From: Allodiplogaster sudhausi
Lineage: Eukaryota; Nematoda; Chromadorea; Rhabditida; Diplogasteridae
Reading direction: 5' to 3'
DNA: 64,000 nucleotides
NCBI GenBank assembly: GCA_945643635.1
Contig: CALZFC010000280.1
Coordinates: 263,501 to 327,500, forward strand
Under the pieces are notes generated by a model, which did no database searches, had not been told where the DNA came from, and worked only from the letters and a program-made list of their open reading frames with translations. Both the position numbers and the translations under genes were made by a program. Of the stretch, positions 43,836-55,281 are shown one piece after another. The stretch's first letter is position 1, and every line of letters begins with the position of its first letter.

Positions 43836-44481
43836 TATCTTAGCGCTTCGCGCAAAAATAAAAGGAGTGCAATTTAATTTTGAACATGCCCAAACAGACC
43901 CCGTTGCGTTGGGAGGAGACAAAACCCAATAAAAGGACTGAAATTCCAAGAATGAGATAAGCCCAAACAGCCGCCGCTGTGGGAGGGGAATGCAAAACCC
44001 AATAAAAGAAAAAACCCAATCGATTGAAGGGTTTCTAAATGAATCTTAACTTCAAATATCGATTGAAGGGTTTCTAAATGAATTTTAATTATCGATTGAA
44101 GGGTTTCTACTTCTACTTCAATTATCGATTGAAGGGTTTAAACTTCAAGGTCAAATATTGATTGAATGGTTTCTACTTCAACTTAAATTATCTATTGAAT
44201 GGTTTCTACTTCAACTTTCCCCAAATATTAAAAAAAGAGCGAACAACCCCAAATTTAGGCTTATTTTCCACAAATCGAGATAAAACGGGCGCAATTTAAT
44301 TTTATTTCGGGTTTAGTCACTCTTGGAATTTCAGTCCTTTTATTGGGTTTTGTCTCCTCCCAACGCAACGGGGTCTGTTTGGGCATGTTCAAAATTAAAT
44401 TGCACTCCTTTTATTTTTGCGCGAAGCGCTAAGATAAGTCTTATACTGAACGCTACTCAACTAAAACCCTAGAGCAGGGAA
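43791..44481. mobile_element. Foldback/MITE-like element, arms of about 165 bp
   Basis: TTCCCTGCTCTAGGGTTTTA at the left is mirrored by the right end (CTAAAACCCTAGAGCAGGGA), and pairing continues inward through GCGCTTCGCGCAAAAATAAA and CAACGCAACGGGGTCTGTTT. The centre holds a degenerate tandem array of ATCGATTGAAGGGTTTCTA units (44019-44218). No coding sequence and no matching target duplication were seen. Confidence 0.85.
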
Positions 44482-44899
44482 AAATGGGCTTAGGGTTAGG
44501 CTTTTGGAAAGCAACAAGAAACGTATACAGGTATGTAAGAAAATGTACAAGCAGAAATGTCTAATGAAAACAATCATAATCAATATATAAAAAAAAATTC
44601 TACTTGAGCGAAGTCTCATTACACAGTCAGGCAAAGGAGATTGAGCGAACTGTTAATGTTATTCAATTTGAGAGTTTGAAGTCTTTATCTCGTGAAATAA
44701 ATTTGATTATATTAATGAAAGTTCTAAGTGTTGGATTGGAAGTGGAAAGTTCATCAAATGTAAAGTTCTGCGAACTTTTATTTGTCAAGAAAATGCACTT
44801 TCGACGAGTGGAAAGTGCAAATAAAGCAGCATCGGCTGCCATTTTGCTAACAGCTCTTCTCATCCAACAGGTCGTCTCGTCCTTCGCCAGTCGTCCTAC

Positions 44900-45024
44900 A
44901 TGGGTAACGCCGCTACATCAGAGACTGCTGTTCCCACGGCACCGCTGCCAATCTCCCTTTTGATCGAGGATATCAGCACGTTAGTTTAATTCGAGAGACT
45001 AATTGTAAGAAATAGGGAGAGAGG

Positions 45025-45098
<74 letters not shown>

Positions 45099-46409
45099 AA
45101 TAGGTATGGATAGAAAGAGAGAGAAAGAGAGGGAGAGAGAGAAGTACCCTCACTGAAACACTTGTTGTAAGATAATTGCTTGTGAGTGACAGAAATGCAA
45201 GCTGAAGAATGGCATTCCGATTCGAACCCCGTTGGCATCGGTAAACAATAAAGGGTTGACCCTCATCTAAGGGATCGCATTCTTGCCGCGAATTTTGAGG
45301 GCTGGATAGGACCGTGATCATGTTCATGCGTAAAAGAAGTGGGATTGCTGCTCAAGCCCAGCGAGCTAGCCATAAGACAACGAACAAATCGTTCCAGGAG
45401 TTCTGGATGACTGGATTCATATAACGCTTTTCTTAAAAATGGATTTTTTTTTCAAGTTTTGATAGTTGGTCCCGAAACATTTTCAACATTCGGTCGCATG
45501 TGCAGAAAGCATCGGGTGAGCATAGTGATAAAGTTCCTCTCTACAGTTTTTAATGTCGGATTCGAATTCCGTCTGGACGCGCATGATTTTGCTAAATAAG
45601 TTGAGCATAGGATGACTTTCAGTCAGAGGTGCAAGTTGGCCCAACTTTTCCCCTGAGGGCCTAAAATCTCGGCCCGGCCCGCTGGTTTTGGGCCCTTAAA
45701 TTTTTGGGCCCGGGCCGCCCCGATTTTTTTAAATATGTGAAATTCCTACTTCTAATTCGTCCCTGTATCATAAAAAAAAATTTTTACGTTCGATTTACTG
45801 TTCACAAAGCTTTCATTTATTGCATTGAAAAGCGGAATACGACTCATAATCCGCAATATTACGTATGACCAGTACGAAATAGGGCTCTCGTGAGCATGTT
45901 CGCCTGCAAATTTACGAAAAACGGGCCCAAGCTCGGGCCCAGGGCCGGGCCCTAGCTTGGGCCCGGCCCTGCCCGGCCCGGGCCTCTTGCACCTCTACTT
46001 GCAGTCGAATGTAGACATCCTACTGACCCGGAAAAGAAATTAAAAGACGGGGAAAAGAGAAAGATAATGAGGGATATAGGAACAGGAAAATTGTAATAGA
46101 AGCGAGTAACAGTGAGAGAGAAGAAGACTGATTTACTAAATTATTTTTATGATGATAGAACAACGTAAAACGCAGAGCACCAATAAAGGCTCGTACGCTT
46201 AGGTAATACCGCTGCGCCAGCAGCTACCAGTCATTCCAGTGCCTTTTGTTTTCCTCTTGCAGTAAGCTCGACCAAGCACTGAAACTTCTGGCGGGCACGA
46301 ACCCTATGAAAACACATACGCGAGGAGCAAAACACGAGTCGCCAGCTATCGACAAGGCGGCCAAAAGTGCAACTGAGTCGATGAGGATCAAAATCGAAGC
46401 TTTGGTGTG

Positions 46410-46480
<71 letters not shown>

Positions 46481-47049
46481 ATGCAATGGTAACGCGAATC
46501 AAGTGTTGTCCGTGACAACAACTCGTTACATTATTCGTAGTAGAGAACTTAGAAATATACACATGAACAATAAATATAGAAATATACACATGAACAATAA
46601 ATAACCTTTTAGCTGATTTCTACCATACTTTACAGCACATTTGCAATCATTACAGGGCGAGATTGCCAAGGATATCGACTTCTTCTGTGGAAAGGCGAAG
46701 ACTGGCGCAATCTTGAAGACCGACGACTTTGTCCGTTCGGTAGTTGGAGCGGCGGAGAACGCGAGGGCAGCAGCCGAGGCCATGCTCGAGCGCAAGAAGG
46801 CGCTCTTCGTTGTTAGCAACACTACACTATTTTTCTCGCTTTCACTCAATTATCGGTAGCTAAATGCCAATTCTCAGTGGCATTTTAAACGCTATCTCAT
46901 TTTCCTCATTCTCGCTATTTCTTCACTCTTTTACTCCAATTCCTTTCTCAATGTTTTGAACCTCGTCATTCTCTCTTTTGCTCATTCGTTTACAGCTCAT
47001 CAATAACGCAGTCGAAGCAGGTGTGCCGGCCACTGCGACGTCAGAGTGA
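44900..47049 (+). CDS. Small helical protein of unknown function, 4 exons, C-terminus shortened
   Basis: The exons are 44900-44979, 46263-46404, 46656-46808 and 46996-47049, all with GT-AG and matching phase. The protein starts MGNAATSETAVPTAPLPISL (Gly2, so N-myristoylation is possible) and continues with amphipathic helices (KLDQALKLLAGTNP, DKAAKSATESMRIKIEALGE, AENARAAAEAMLERKKALF), giving about 142 residues. The frame stops at TGA 47047-47049, but in another frame the next 90 bp read KAGYDEEKRKADNAFNDALK and end IPSRFGQRK, continuing the same helical style to TAG at 47141. A small indel has therefore probably cut off an ancestral C-terminus. Introns contain a GA microsatellite, hAT MITE copy 4 and an (AT)n tract. 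I do not recognise the family. Confidence 0.55.
45005..45150. repeat. (GA)n/(GAGAAA)n microsatellite
   Basis: GA-rich tract with GAGAGAAAGA variants in the first intron of the gene above. Confidence 0.9.
45624..45997. mobile_element. GC-rich hAT-type MITE, copy 4
   Basis: Left end CAGAGGTGCAAG, right end CTTGCACCTCTA. Flanks CTTTCAGT (45616-45623) and CTTGCAGT (45998-46005) differ at one base and are consistent with an 8-bp target duplication. GC-rich arms (GGCCCGGCCC) surround an AT-rich core. It lies in an intron of the 44900-47049 gene. Confidence 0.85.
46411..46482. repeat. (AT)n microsatellite, about 35 units
   Basis: Uninterrupted AT dinucleotides directly after the exon 2 donor of the 44900-47049 gene. 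Confidence 0.97.
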
Positions 47050-47141
47050 AAGCCGGCTATGACGAGGAGAAGCGTAAGGCCGACAATGCCTTCAATGACG
47101 CGCTGAAGGTGATCCCTTCTCGCTTTGGGCAGCGCAAGTAG

Positions 47142-48173
47142 ACTCCGGTCACGGCCCCCTCCTCCCCCCCCCTATTTCTTCGACCACATATAAATGAATT
47201 GAGATGAATACATTATTAACATTATAAAAAAACAGGAAGGCATGACATTATAATAAATTATGTTACTTTTGTTGAAGGAGATTGCTTTAATTGTGACTTG
47301 GTTTTGCATGAATTGATGAAAAACAAATATTAAGTTATGCTACTTTTGATTTACATTAGTCGATTAATCGATCGCTTTAATTTTTGCTTGATTTTGCATT
47401 AATTGAAGAATTAATTGAGTATTCCAGTTGTGATTATACGAGGCTTACTAGTCCCGCATAAAAAAAATCCATCGAAGGCACATCGATTTTCTTTATTAAT
47501 TATTGCCGTAAATTACAATGGATTCAATATAAGGTCAGTGTTCTCTTAAAGAAATAGTATAAATTACCTTTCAATGTACTGTTTGGGATGTCATTTCAAA
47601 GTGTACACTTCAAAATGTTATTAAAGCGAAGTTCAGCCAACATCATTCTTCTTGCTCTCTCGGCGCCACATCTTCCACGCTCGCTCTCTTCGCAATTGAC
47701 GGATCTGCATACCTTGCGACTCTCTCTGGCAGCTGCGGCTAGAACTACGGCAGCCAGTGTTACGGTGGCTACCTCTCTTCAGAGGCAATAGTAGATGTAT
47801 TTATGCGATTGCTGTCTCCTTGTTTTCCTTTTTGGCGTCTGCAGTTTTCCGTGCCCGAAAGGGTAGAAACGGAGAATGATCAAGTGAACTGTGCTCTAAT
47901 TTCGTTTTGACCAAGAGCTTTGTCTTCATTTCTGTTTAAAGAAGTAGAAAAGGAAAAGTTGTTTTCCAATATATTGTAAGCGCTGTAAGCGCATGTAAGC
48001 GGGATAACATAAACATACATATCTATGTTACTTTCTCTGTGATCTCTTCTGACTTCCGGTACGGTTAACCACTTTACATTCTTATCTCACTTCTCCTTCT
48101 CTTTCTCAATCCTGGGACACATAATGATGACTACTTTCAGATCCGCGACCGCGTCCGCGCCGCTCCAACAACT
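47142..48173. other. Spacer; right part probably U3 of the Ty3-type LTR
   Basis: AT-rich, no gene recognised. If the element's 5' LTR ends at 48374, the LTR start lies somewhere in this stretch, but I found no second copy in the window that would define it. Confidence 0.35.
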
Positions 48174-48374
48174 TATAAAAGCCCGGCTCGAGAGACGCCA
48201 AGAGGAACGGGCTGAGAGCCGGCAGCCTATCCCACCAACCCCAAGTCTCTCTCCCTCTCTGTCTCCCCCTTTCTATGACCTCTGGAGCTCTCTACGTTGC
48301 TATGTATGTATGTATTTGTTGTCCGAGAGGTAGATAAACTTGTCTGAGTATCTTGGTGTTGTTGGGAACCTTAC
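48174..48374 (+). promoter_or_regulatory. Probable LTR promoter (TATA box) and LTR end of the Ty3-type element
   Basis: TATAAAA at 48174-48180 lies within a GC-rich stretch, followed about 200 bp later by a primer-binding-like site at 48375. This matches U3-R-U5 order. The only downside is that no matching 3' LTR is seen before the window ends. Confidence 0.5.
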
Positions 48375-48392
48375 TGGTAGCAGCGAGTGGTT
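48375..48392 (+). other. Candidate primer-binding site, tRNA-iMet type
   Basis: TGGTAGCAGCGAGTGGTT resembles the complement of the 3' end of eukaryotic initiator tRNA-Met (TGGTAGCAGAGGATGG...). The first nine bases match and a second match (TGGTT) follows. It starts with TGG directly after the presumed LTR. Confidence 0.5.
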
Positions 48393-51300
48393 TTCTTTTT
48401 TTTGTTGCTTTGTGTCCGGCTCGATAACGCGGAAAGCGCGCCGCGTTGTCACACTTCTAACCGCATGTGTGTCTTTCCTTTCTATGTATGTTTTTCCTTT
48501 GTCCTTCATTTCCCAAGCTTGGGGCAGTTGCCTCTCTCTCAATCAATCACTTCAAAAAAAAAGAAAGAAAAAGATGGTTCCAAAAAAGGGAAGAAGAAGT
48601 GGCGCGTCTGGCGGGGAGCAGCCGCATTCGCGCAGAGATAAGGTAAGGCACTGTTTTTTTTGCGGCTTCTGCGCCAGTAAAAGAGCTCTAAAACGGTACT
48701 AGTGCTCACTTTCCACTATTCAGCAATATATTTTAGCCGGGAGGCACAGCATATCCAAAGCCGCGTCGTAAAAACATATCTTCGGTATGTTTACTTTATT
48801 CAGTGGAAAGTTATAAGAGCGCCTGATTGAAAACAAAGGCACGAAGACGACGGATATCCTGCCCGCAACCCGACGAAGCTCCGGGTCGGCCCTGCTCAAA
48901 GTGCACCGTGCGCACAAGGTTAGCTATTTCTCTCTATCACACATAGAGATTGAAAAATTTAAAGACAATTGTCTTTTTTTTAAATATCTACTTATAATGC
49001 ATAGAATGAGGCAATTGCTTCTCTCCCCAAAGAACTGATAAAAAAAAATGAATGAACAGAATGAAAGAAAACTAGGATAGCTCTAAGAGAGTATATGACG
49101 CCTATGTATTGTTTGTCAAAAGCACAAAAAAAATGCTTAACTAGGTTACATAGAGAAAATGTGCATTCAGAAAGCACAGTTGACTCGTTTAAATATGAAG
49201 AGTGATAAAAAAAAATCACTCAAAAGTGCATCAAAAGCACTTGAGACAATAGTCTCTCTTTAAATCTTTTATGCTGCTAATAAAATAGAGAAGAAGACAA
49301 CTAGCCGAATAGAGAAATTCAAAAGCATTTCACGAACAAATGGTTCATTTTATCATGCGTTAGGCAGCAATAAGTATCATGAGTACTCCCATAATTCATG
49401 TCTCATGTACATACATATGGTGCCACGATTTACTATGTTCTTGTTGTTATTCACATTTGATGGCTTGTAAGTAACCGTTAGGCGAATCGGCTACTTCGTC
49501 TCTGATTCTTTAGCAGAAATAGCACAGGGCTTCTGTTCCTATCATAGATTCAAAAGATGATTAGACAAAGAAATCCAAGTAGCCTGACGCGCAAACAATT
49601 TCTTCCGTACTCTCTCCCATTCACATATGCTCTCGTTGTTTTTTTTATCGAACAAATCTCTCATCTGTTGGCAGTGCCGGACTCATCTTCGCAACATTCT
49701 CCTCCAAAGAAAGCAGCATCTCTCCCCTCTCTCTAGTTTTCTCTCACCGTAGTGCTGTTTGGTTCTCACACTCTCGGTGTCTCATCCCGTCTGCGTCTCT
49801 TTTTCTCTAGACGGCAGAACAGCCATCCTGAGTGGCTACTCTAAGTAAAGGACAGGCATTCATTTGCCATCCTGCTTCTAGTACTCTAAATAACTACTAT
49901 TCAAATTTACAGATTATCACCGTCTTGTCACACGAGCAAGCGTGCAACTCAGCTCCCCCCCAGTCAGAAGCGCTCATGGCGAAGAAGGTTGGTTCATCCT
50001 TTTAAACATATGCAATGAGGAAATCGCCTCTTTCTCTCAATCACTCTCTCTCTCAAAAAAAAGTTAAAGGAAAGAAATGAACATATGTACATATATGTGT
50101 GTACTGTTGAGGCAATCGCCTCTTTCCCTCAATCTCTCCCTCTCTCTCAAAAAAAAAGAAGGGGGAATTGAACAAAATTAAATATCTTGACAAGCTGACT
50201 GCCGCCAATGTAAAAAAAAGGGGGAGTATTAAAATGCAAAATGCGCAAGTAGGTAGACATATATGTGCATAGATACACATATGTATATAAGTGTAGATAC
50301 ATATCATCTATCATGTTGACTCCTTATGGCAGCAAATAAGAGTCAGTGAGTGAACTCTTCTTAATTTTTTCTCACCTCTCCCTTTCTTTCTCTCTGGAAA
50401 GACAGAACTGGCCGTACAACAGTCTCTTTCTCACTCTCTATCTCTTTATCCTTCCCTCTCACCCTTACCACCATAGCTCTCTCCATCTCGTTGACATGCC
50501 GGGACACACTACATATGTCACCGCTGTTCCATCATTAGCATACGTGCTTGTCCTCTTCCGCACTCACCCTTCGTCATATTAAAGGACGTCATAACACCTA
50601 CCTAGCCTTTACTTCTCCCGGCCTTACATTCGTGTTACGTTTTTTTAAGATGAAATGAGAAAACAAAGAGAGTGTGGACCTCCCATACGTTATACTCAAC
50701 TTACCTTGTTCCTTTTTATACTTCGCCTATTTTATCAAAGAAAAACCGTTGTGCTCTCATCTCTTAATTCGTGTTAAATGGGTATGTACATACATATACA
50801 CATTCTCTTCTCTGCCCCCCCCCCTTACTCGCATGTGCCCATTGGCCCACAGGGCTACCGTAGCCAGAGCAATCTCCAGTTGTGAGAGTGGGTTAGTAAG
50901 TAAAAAATATAGATACATACATAAAAAAAAGCAACTTATTGAGAAAAGTGGAATATTTTTTTAAGTCCCTAAATTGATGCGTAAATTTCTTCTCTTCGGT
51001 TTTCCATTTCTTGCATCAGCTCTCACATCACTTGGCTTTCCGCTCTCTTGCACTTTGAACATACAGTACTTTCACTGTATTCTGACTCAGACGAGCGGCG
51101 CCAGAGAGAGAGCTCCAGCATTTTATGATAAAGATCTTCCAGACGCTTCTGGCTGAAGCAAACAAAATTCCTCCGGCGAGAATAGAAAGTTTGATCAAGA
51201 TTTGTTCAAAAGTCCATTAGCAATAGGCGCTGGACGCTGTTATTGTCACAAATTCTTCTTATTTTTGTTCCCCACTCGGATACTATCTCTCCCTCAAATC

Positions 51301-51558
51301 TCTAACATCCTCACAGAAAATAGTATTAAGATTCCCTCCGCCTGTTCACAAGCCACACCCCTGAATGAACATACAAGTAGTCAGATCCACGGACTGTCAG
51401 TCATTCTCAACTTGCAACTTCTCCTACGCACCCTCTAGGTCATCGTCTGACGGCTCTACTCCTGGTCTTCCATCAGTGGCTATCGCTACTCTTACAAAAC
51501 ACAAACTTTTCTCTTCCCCCAGTGGCAATTGCTACGCTCTCAAACACTCAGTCTTTGC
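48393..51558 (+). other. Long leader of the Ty3-type element with small exon-like ORFs and hairpins
   Basis: About 3.2 kb separates the primer-binding site from gag. It contains a short basic ORF at 48573 (MVPKKGRRSGASGG ...) that runs into a donor-like AAG/GTAAGG at about 48642. Other AG-to-GT bounded blocks lie near 48843-48919 and 49917-49988, and the hairpin family described separately begins here. Two purine tracts resembling polypurine tracts lie at 50149-50167 and 50212-50226. Its length and exon-like blocks suggest a spliced leader region. No large ORF is present. Confidence 0.4.
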
Positions 51559-54500
51559 ATGTCTACCTATCCCAAGGCCCTAACACGGCTACGGGAATCC
51601 CGAACTGAGGCAATTGCCTCTCTCACAAGAAGCAAATCATCTCCCCCTACCTCTTCCCTTTCTAGCCTCTTCAAACAGGAGAGAGGGAGCCAGCCTGCAC
51701 AACTCTCACACGTCAAGCAGCTACGAGACGCCTCAGTGGAGACAGTCAATTCCACTTTTCAAGCTTTAACTTTAACGCATCGTCAATTCGAATCTAAGAC
51801 AAATAGCTATTTTGAACAGTTGGAAAATTTGCTGGCAAGGGATCTTTATAACTTTCAATCCACGCCTTCATCCTCTATTGCACAGTCTTCCTCTCTTTCC
51901 TCGGTGGCAATTGCCACTCTCTCAAACAATCAAAACACAACTTCATCGTCTGCTCTTCCACCAGTGGCAATTGCTACGCTCTCACAATCACTCAATCAAA
52001 ATTCAAATTCTACTCCTACTGTTCCTCCAGTGGCAATGGCCACTCTCTCAAAGACTCAAAATACTAACAATAAATCTCCTTCATTGCCTACGGTGGCTGT
52101 GGTCCCTCTTTCAAATACACAGAATACTTCGCCCCCTGTTTCTCCAAATTCAACTAATAATATGCAGGCGATTTCACCAAGTACCTACTCCACACCCAGC
52201 GCCTCAGGAGCAGCAACTCCAAACCAATCAGGAAACCCTCGGTTGTTCATGATTCAGACGCAGTCCAATTCAAATAATCGAATTGCTCCTTTCACAGGCA
52301 CTGGAGAGGTTTCTTTTGCCATGTGGCTACGCCGTTTTGAAGATTTACTAAGAACAAAGGCACCAGCACAGCCGGCAGCAGCAGGCGCCCAACAAAATGG
52401 AATTTCATCAGAAGATAAGGCAAACAGCCTCATTGCACACCTAGAGGGACCAGCGCGAGAGAAAATTGAAGAATTGACGGCAGCCCAGCGAAGCGATTAT
52501 GACCAAGTAGTCAACCACTTAAGAACGCATTATGAGAGCCCGCAGCAGCGTTCTCTTGCCAAGCAAGCTCTAGCTAACTGTAGACAAGATATAGGTGAAC
52601 CGGTAGCGGGTTTCAGCTCCCGCCTGCTGGCGCTTGCCAGAGCAGCTACGGCAGGCCTTCCAGCAGCCGCACAACAAGACAGGATTCTAGAAGAATTCCT
52701 CTCACGCCTCAGGCACCCGTTGCGCTATCATGTCAAGATGGCAGAGCCGACGTCATTTGAAGAGGCGCTTCGAAAGGCTGAAGGAGTAGAGCTGCTCCTG
52801 ACTGAAGCTGCTGCCGAATCTCTTCTTAATCCTTCACTCAATGCACTGCGGCTGGCTGACACTCCCAATCGGGAAAGGAATGATAATGGATCCCAGAATA
52901 GACGAAACCGACCAAATAATTTTTTCGATAATCAGAATAACAGAACCAACAACAACAGCGACAGTAATATGTGCTTTTATTGTGGCAAACCTGGACACTG
53001 GGCCAGTGATTGTAGAAAAAGAATGAGTGATCAGTCGATGCGCCCTCAGGGCAATTCCCAGTACCCCCTCAGGCAACAGTCACGTGGGTATCGTGGCAAT
53101 GGAAACTATCAGCAGAGGAGCTTCCAGCCAAGAAACAACAACAATAATTGGCAGGGCAATCAGTACCAGAATAACAACCAGCGTAACCCCCGCTGGTGGC
53201 AGCAATCCCCTCAGGGGTCGGCGCATCCTGACAATCAATCTGGACGTCCTGGCATAAATGCAGTGTCCATCGCAGCAGATGATAACCTCAAACAGTTAAC
53301 AGAGTCTCTTGAGAAGGCTCAGGCACAAGCACAAGCTTCAGAAGAACGCCTATCACTTCTTCTGCAGCGAAATAATGCACTAGCCAGCACTATCTATGCC
53401 CCGGCGCCAAGAAATAATGAGCAGCAGCTACAACAAAACCTCTTGCCAAGAATTAACAAATTCATTCCTCTCCTTCTTCTAACTTCAGCGCTATTCCCGC
53501 TTGCGTCAGCAACAGCTTGGACCTGCCAAAACAACGGACGTCGTGAACTAGTAAGACTCCCCACCACGCAAGATTGTTCGCAAATGGTAGTTGAACCAAC
53601 CATTCCGGTACGGTATGCAGTAGAATTATATAGGTGGAACACAAAATTGTATATCAGTGTAGCCACGCATTGTCGCATCATTAGGACACAAGTCGCGTAC
53701 TATCGATATTTGCTGGGAGGGCGCTGGCAGGAAACTGAAGCCAATGCCCAGCTTCTAACAGTAGACGAATGCAGACAAATGGCAAAACTTAAAATTTGCC
53801 AATTTGGCAATCTATCATTAAAAAACGGAATGTGGCAGACGAGCAATGAGGCCCAATTAAATTGGGGCACTTGGCCCTTCTCTACCTGTTCCACAAATAA
53901 CGTCACAGTTTATAACTGCTACATTGAAGAATCAAAAGTGCTCATTCGCCATGATGAACTTTGGCCTTCCTCGCCGGCAGGTGATTTAACACAATGCAAA
54001 TATGAGGATGAAGAATGCGCGCTTGTTGACGGTTCAGTAATTTTTTGGCAAGCAGAAAAAGAAGAACTCTGTAATTTCTTATATGTCGGCACTATGAACG
54101 GCAGCCGAGTTGACAGAGTTTGGCTGAAAGATGACAGACAATTTGCGCTATCATGGAAAGCTGATGCCGACACCGTTGTTGACTGTAACCGCGAGCTAGT
54201 CATAACAGATCAAGGATACGCCTTCGCAATTCATCGGAGGGTAAAAAGAGGTACCCTGCTTGCTTCTAAACCAGGCAGCGTCACTTCAAACCAGATTGCT
54301 GCACAGATGACAGCTCTCAGTCAGTCAGTGGTGAACGTAATCCAGCATGATGTTTTGAATCTCTGCCAACGAGTGAACGCCTTGTCCTCCTCTTTGCACA
54401 TTGCAATGACGGTAGACGCAACAGCAACTGCCAGAGCCCTATTAAACAACACCGGCGTCTCTGCCCGATACAGAGGAAATCACATCGTAGAGATCTTCTA

Positions 54501-55257
54501 TTGCTCAGAAATTCCAGATGCAGCAATAACGTTCCTTCCCTTCAATGAGACGTGCTATGATTCTCCCCGCATAAGGATTCAAATGCATAACTCTTCAATA
54601 ATTTCTTTCCTCGACGCTAACTCACAAATAGTTAAAGAAACCGCCGCTAAGACTGATTGTGAAGAAGTCAGTAGTTTCTATCTAAAAAGAGGGAATGTTA
54701 TTATTCGCCTCAATTCTCAAACTGGGAAATTCAGTGAAATAGATCCGAATCTTATCCCATCCCTCACCCAGAACAGGAAGCCCTTTCGTGCACAAGGAGA
54801 CGTCTTTCACAATCTCGTATTGACGAACCTGTCTGATCGCGAAATTCCCCTTTTAATTTCAAGAAACTGGCAAGAAACTCTGACTTCCAATTCAGCTATT
54901 ATAATAAAAAGTAAGGCGACTTCGGAAGAGTTGTCTCTTCCCAGTCAGTTCTGCAGATTTCTGTTCGGCGAATGGTCACCCTATTTTATCTGGATGACAA
55001 TTTGTTGCATTATTGTTACACTTTCTCTTCTCAAAGCCGCCTTGCTAATCTATATAAAGATCAACCTCATCTCATTCCCTAATATCTGGACCTCTCGCAA
55101 CAGGCCAATTTTTTCTTGTGAATTAGAAAACACGGCACAGGCCAAAATAAACAGTCATTCATCTTTTGAGGCAATTGCTTCTCTCCAAAAAACCACTAAA
55201 TGTCACAATCTCAGTCAGATCTTGGAACACCACCAACTGTCAACACCAATTGAATAG
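51559..55257 (+). CDS. Gag-Env fusion polyprotein of the Ty3-type element, 1232 residues
   Basis: The start is the first ATG (51559); the frame is open 30 bases further upstream without ATG. Residues 1-240 are low-complexity Ser/Thr/Pro/Gln with repeats of VAIATLS. About 245-430 is a retrotransposon Gag (capsid-like) domain. C472-x2-C475-x4-H480-x4-C485 is a CCHC zinc knuckle in an Asn/Arg/Gln-rich nucleocapsid region. A hydrophobic segment at about 634-652 (LLLLTSALFPLASATA) looks like an internal signal sequence. It is followed by a Cys-rich ectodomain with N-glycosylation sites, a furin-type RRVKR site at 893-897, a second Cys-containing ectodomain, a membrane anchor at about 1143-1170 and a cytoplasmic tail. 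That is the layout of a class I or III viral envelope precursor. I cannot assign its family from sequence alone. The frame ends at TAG 55255-55257, and the protease follows in the same frame. Confidence 0.85.
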   Translation: MSTYPKALTRLRESRTEAIASLTRSKSSPPTSSLSSLFKQERGSQPAQLSHVKQLRDASVETVNSTFQALTLTHRQFESKTNSYFEQLENLLARDLYNFQSTPSSSIAQSSSLSSVAIATLSNNQNTTSSSALPPVAIATLSQSLNQNSNSTPTVPPVAMATLSKTQNTNNKSPSLPTVAVVPLSNTQNTSPPVSPNSTNNMQAISPSTYSTPSASGAATPNQSGNPRLFMIQTQSNSNNRIAPFTGTGEVSFAMWLRRFEDLLRTKAPAQPAAAGAQQNGISSEDKANSLIAHLEGPAREKIEELTAAQRSDYDQVVNHLRTHYESPQQRSLAKQALANCRQDIGEPVAGFSSRLLALARAATAGLPAAAQQDRILEEFLSRLRHPLRYHVKMAEPTSFEEALRKAEGVELLLTEAAAESLLNPSLNALRLADTPNRERNDNGSQNRRNRPNNFFDNQNNRTNNNSDSNMCFYCGKPGHWASDCRKRMSDQSMRPQGNSQYPLRQQSRGYRGNGNYQQRSFQPRNNNNNWQGNQYQNNNQRNPRWWQQSPQGSAHPDNQSGRPGINAVSIAADDNLKQLTESLEKAQAQAQASEERLSLLLQRNNALASTIYAPAPRNNEQQLQQNLLPRINKFIPLLLLTSALFPLASATAWTCQNNGRRELVRLPTTQDCSQMVVEPTIPVRYAVELYRWNTKLYISVATHCRIIRTQVAYYRYLLGGRWQETEANAQLLTVDECRQMAKLKICQFGNLSLKNGMWQTSNEAQLNWGTWPFSTCSTNNVTVYNCYIEESKVLIRHDELWPSSPAGDLTQCKYEDEECALVDGSVIFWQAEKEELCNFLYVGTMNGSRVDRVWLKDDRQFALSWKADADTVVDCNRELVITDQGYAFAIHRRVKRGTLLASKPGSVTSNQIAAQMTALSQSVVNVIQHDVLNLCQRVNALSSSLHIAMTVDATATARALLNNTGVSARYRGNHIVEIFYCSEIPDAAITFLPFNETCYDSPRIRIQMHNSSIISFLDANSQIVKETAAKTDCEEVSSFYLKRGNVIIRLNSQTGKFSEIDPNLIPSLTQNRKPFRAQGDVFHNLVLTNLSDREIPLLISRNWQETLTSNSAIIIKSKATSEELSLPSQFCRFLFGEWSPYFIWMTICCIIVTLSLLKAALLIYIKINLISFPNIWTSRNRPIFSCELENTAQAKINSHSSFEAIASLQKTTKCHNLSQILEHHQLSTPIE

Positions 55258-55281
55258 ATTAGACAATGTCACGACGAACAT
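55255..55281 (+). other. In-frame amber codon between Gag-Env and protease
   Basis: TAG at 55255-55257 is followed by eight sense codons and then the protease ATG at 55282, all in the Gag-Env frame. One readthrough event would therefore link them, as in gammaretroviral gag-pol. Whether this happens is inference. Confidence 0.55.

Noticed and set aside
43219..46604. Poly-Tyr/Ile ORFs
   Set aside because: They arise from the (TA)n and (AT)n tracts.
51475..52115. Hairpin copies in gag explained only as protein repeats (VAIATLS)
   Set aside because: A local coding repeat may explain the cluster in gag, but copies in the leader, in pol in another frame, in ORF X and near the helicase cannot be protein repeats.
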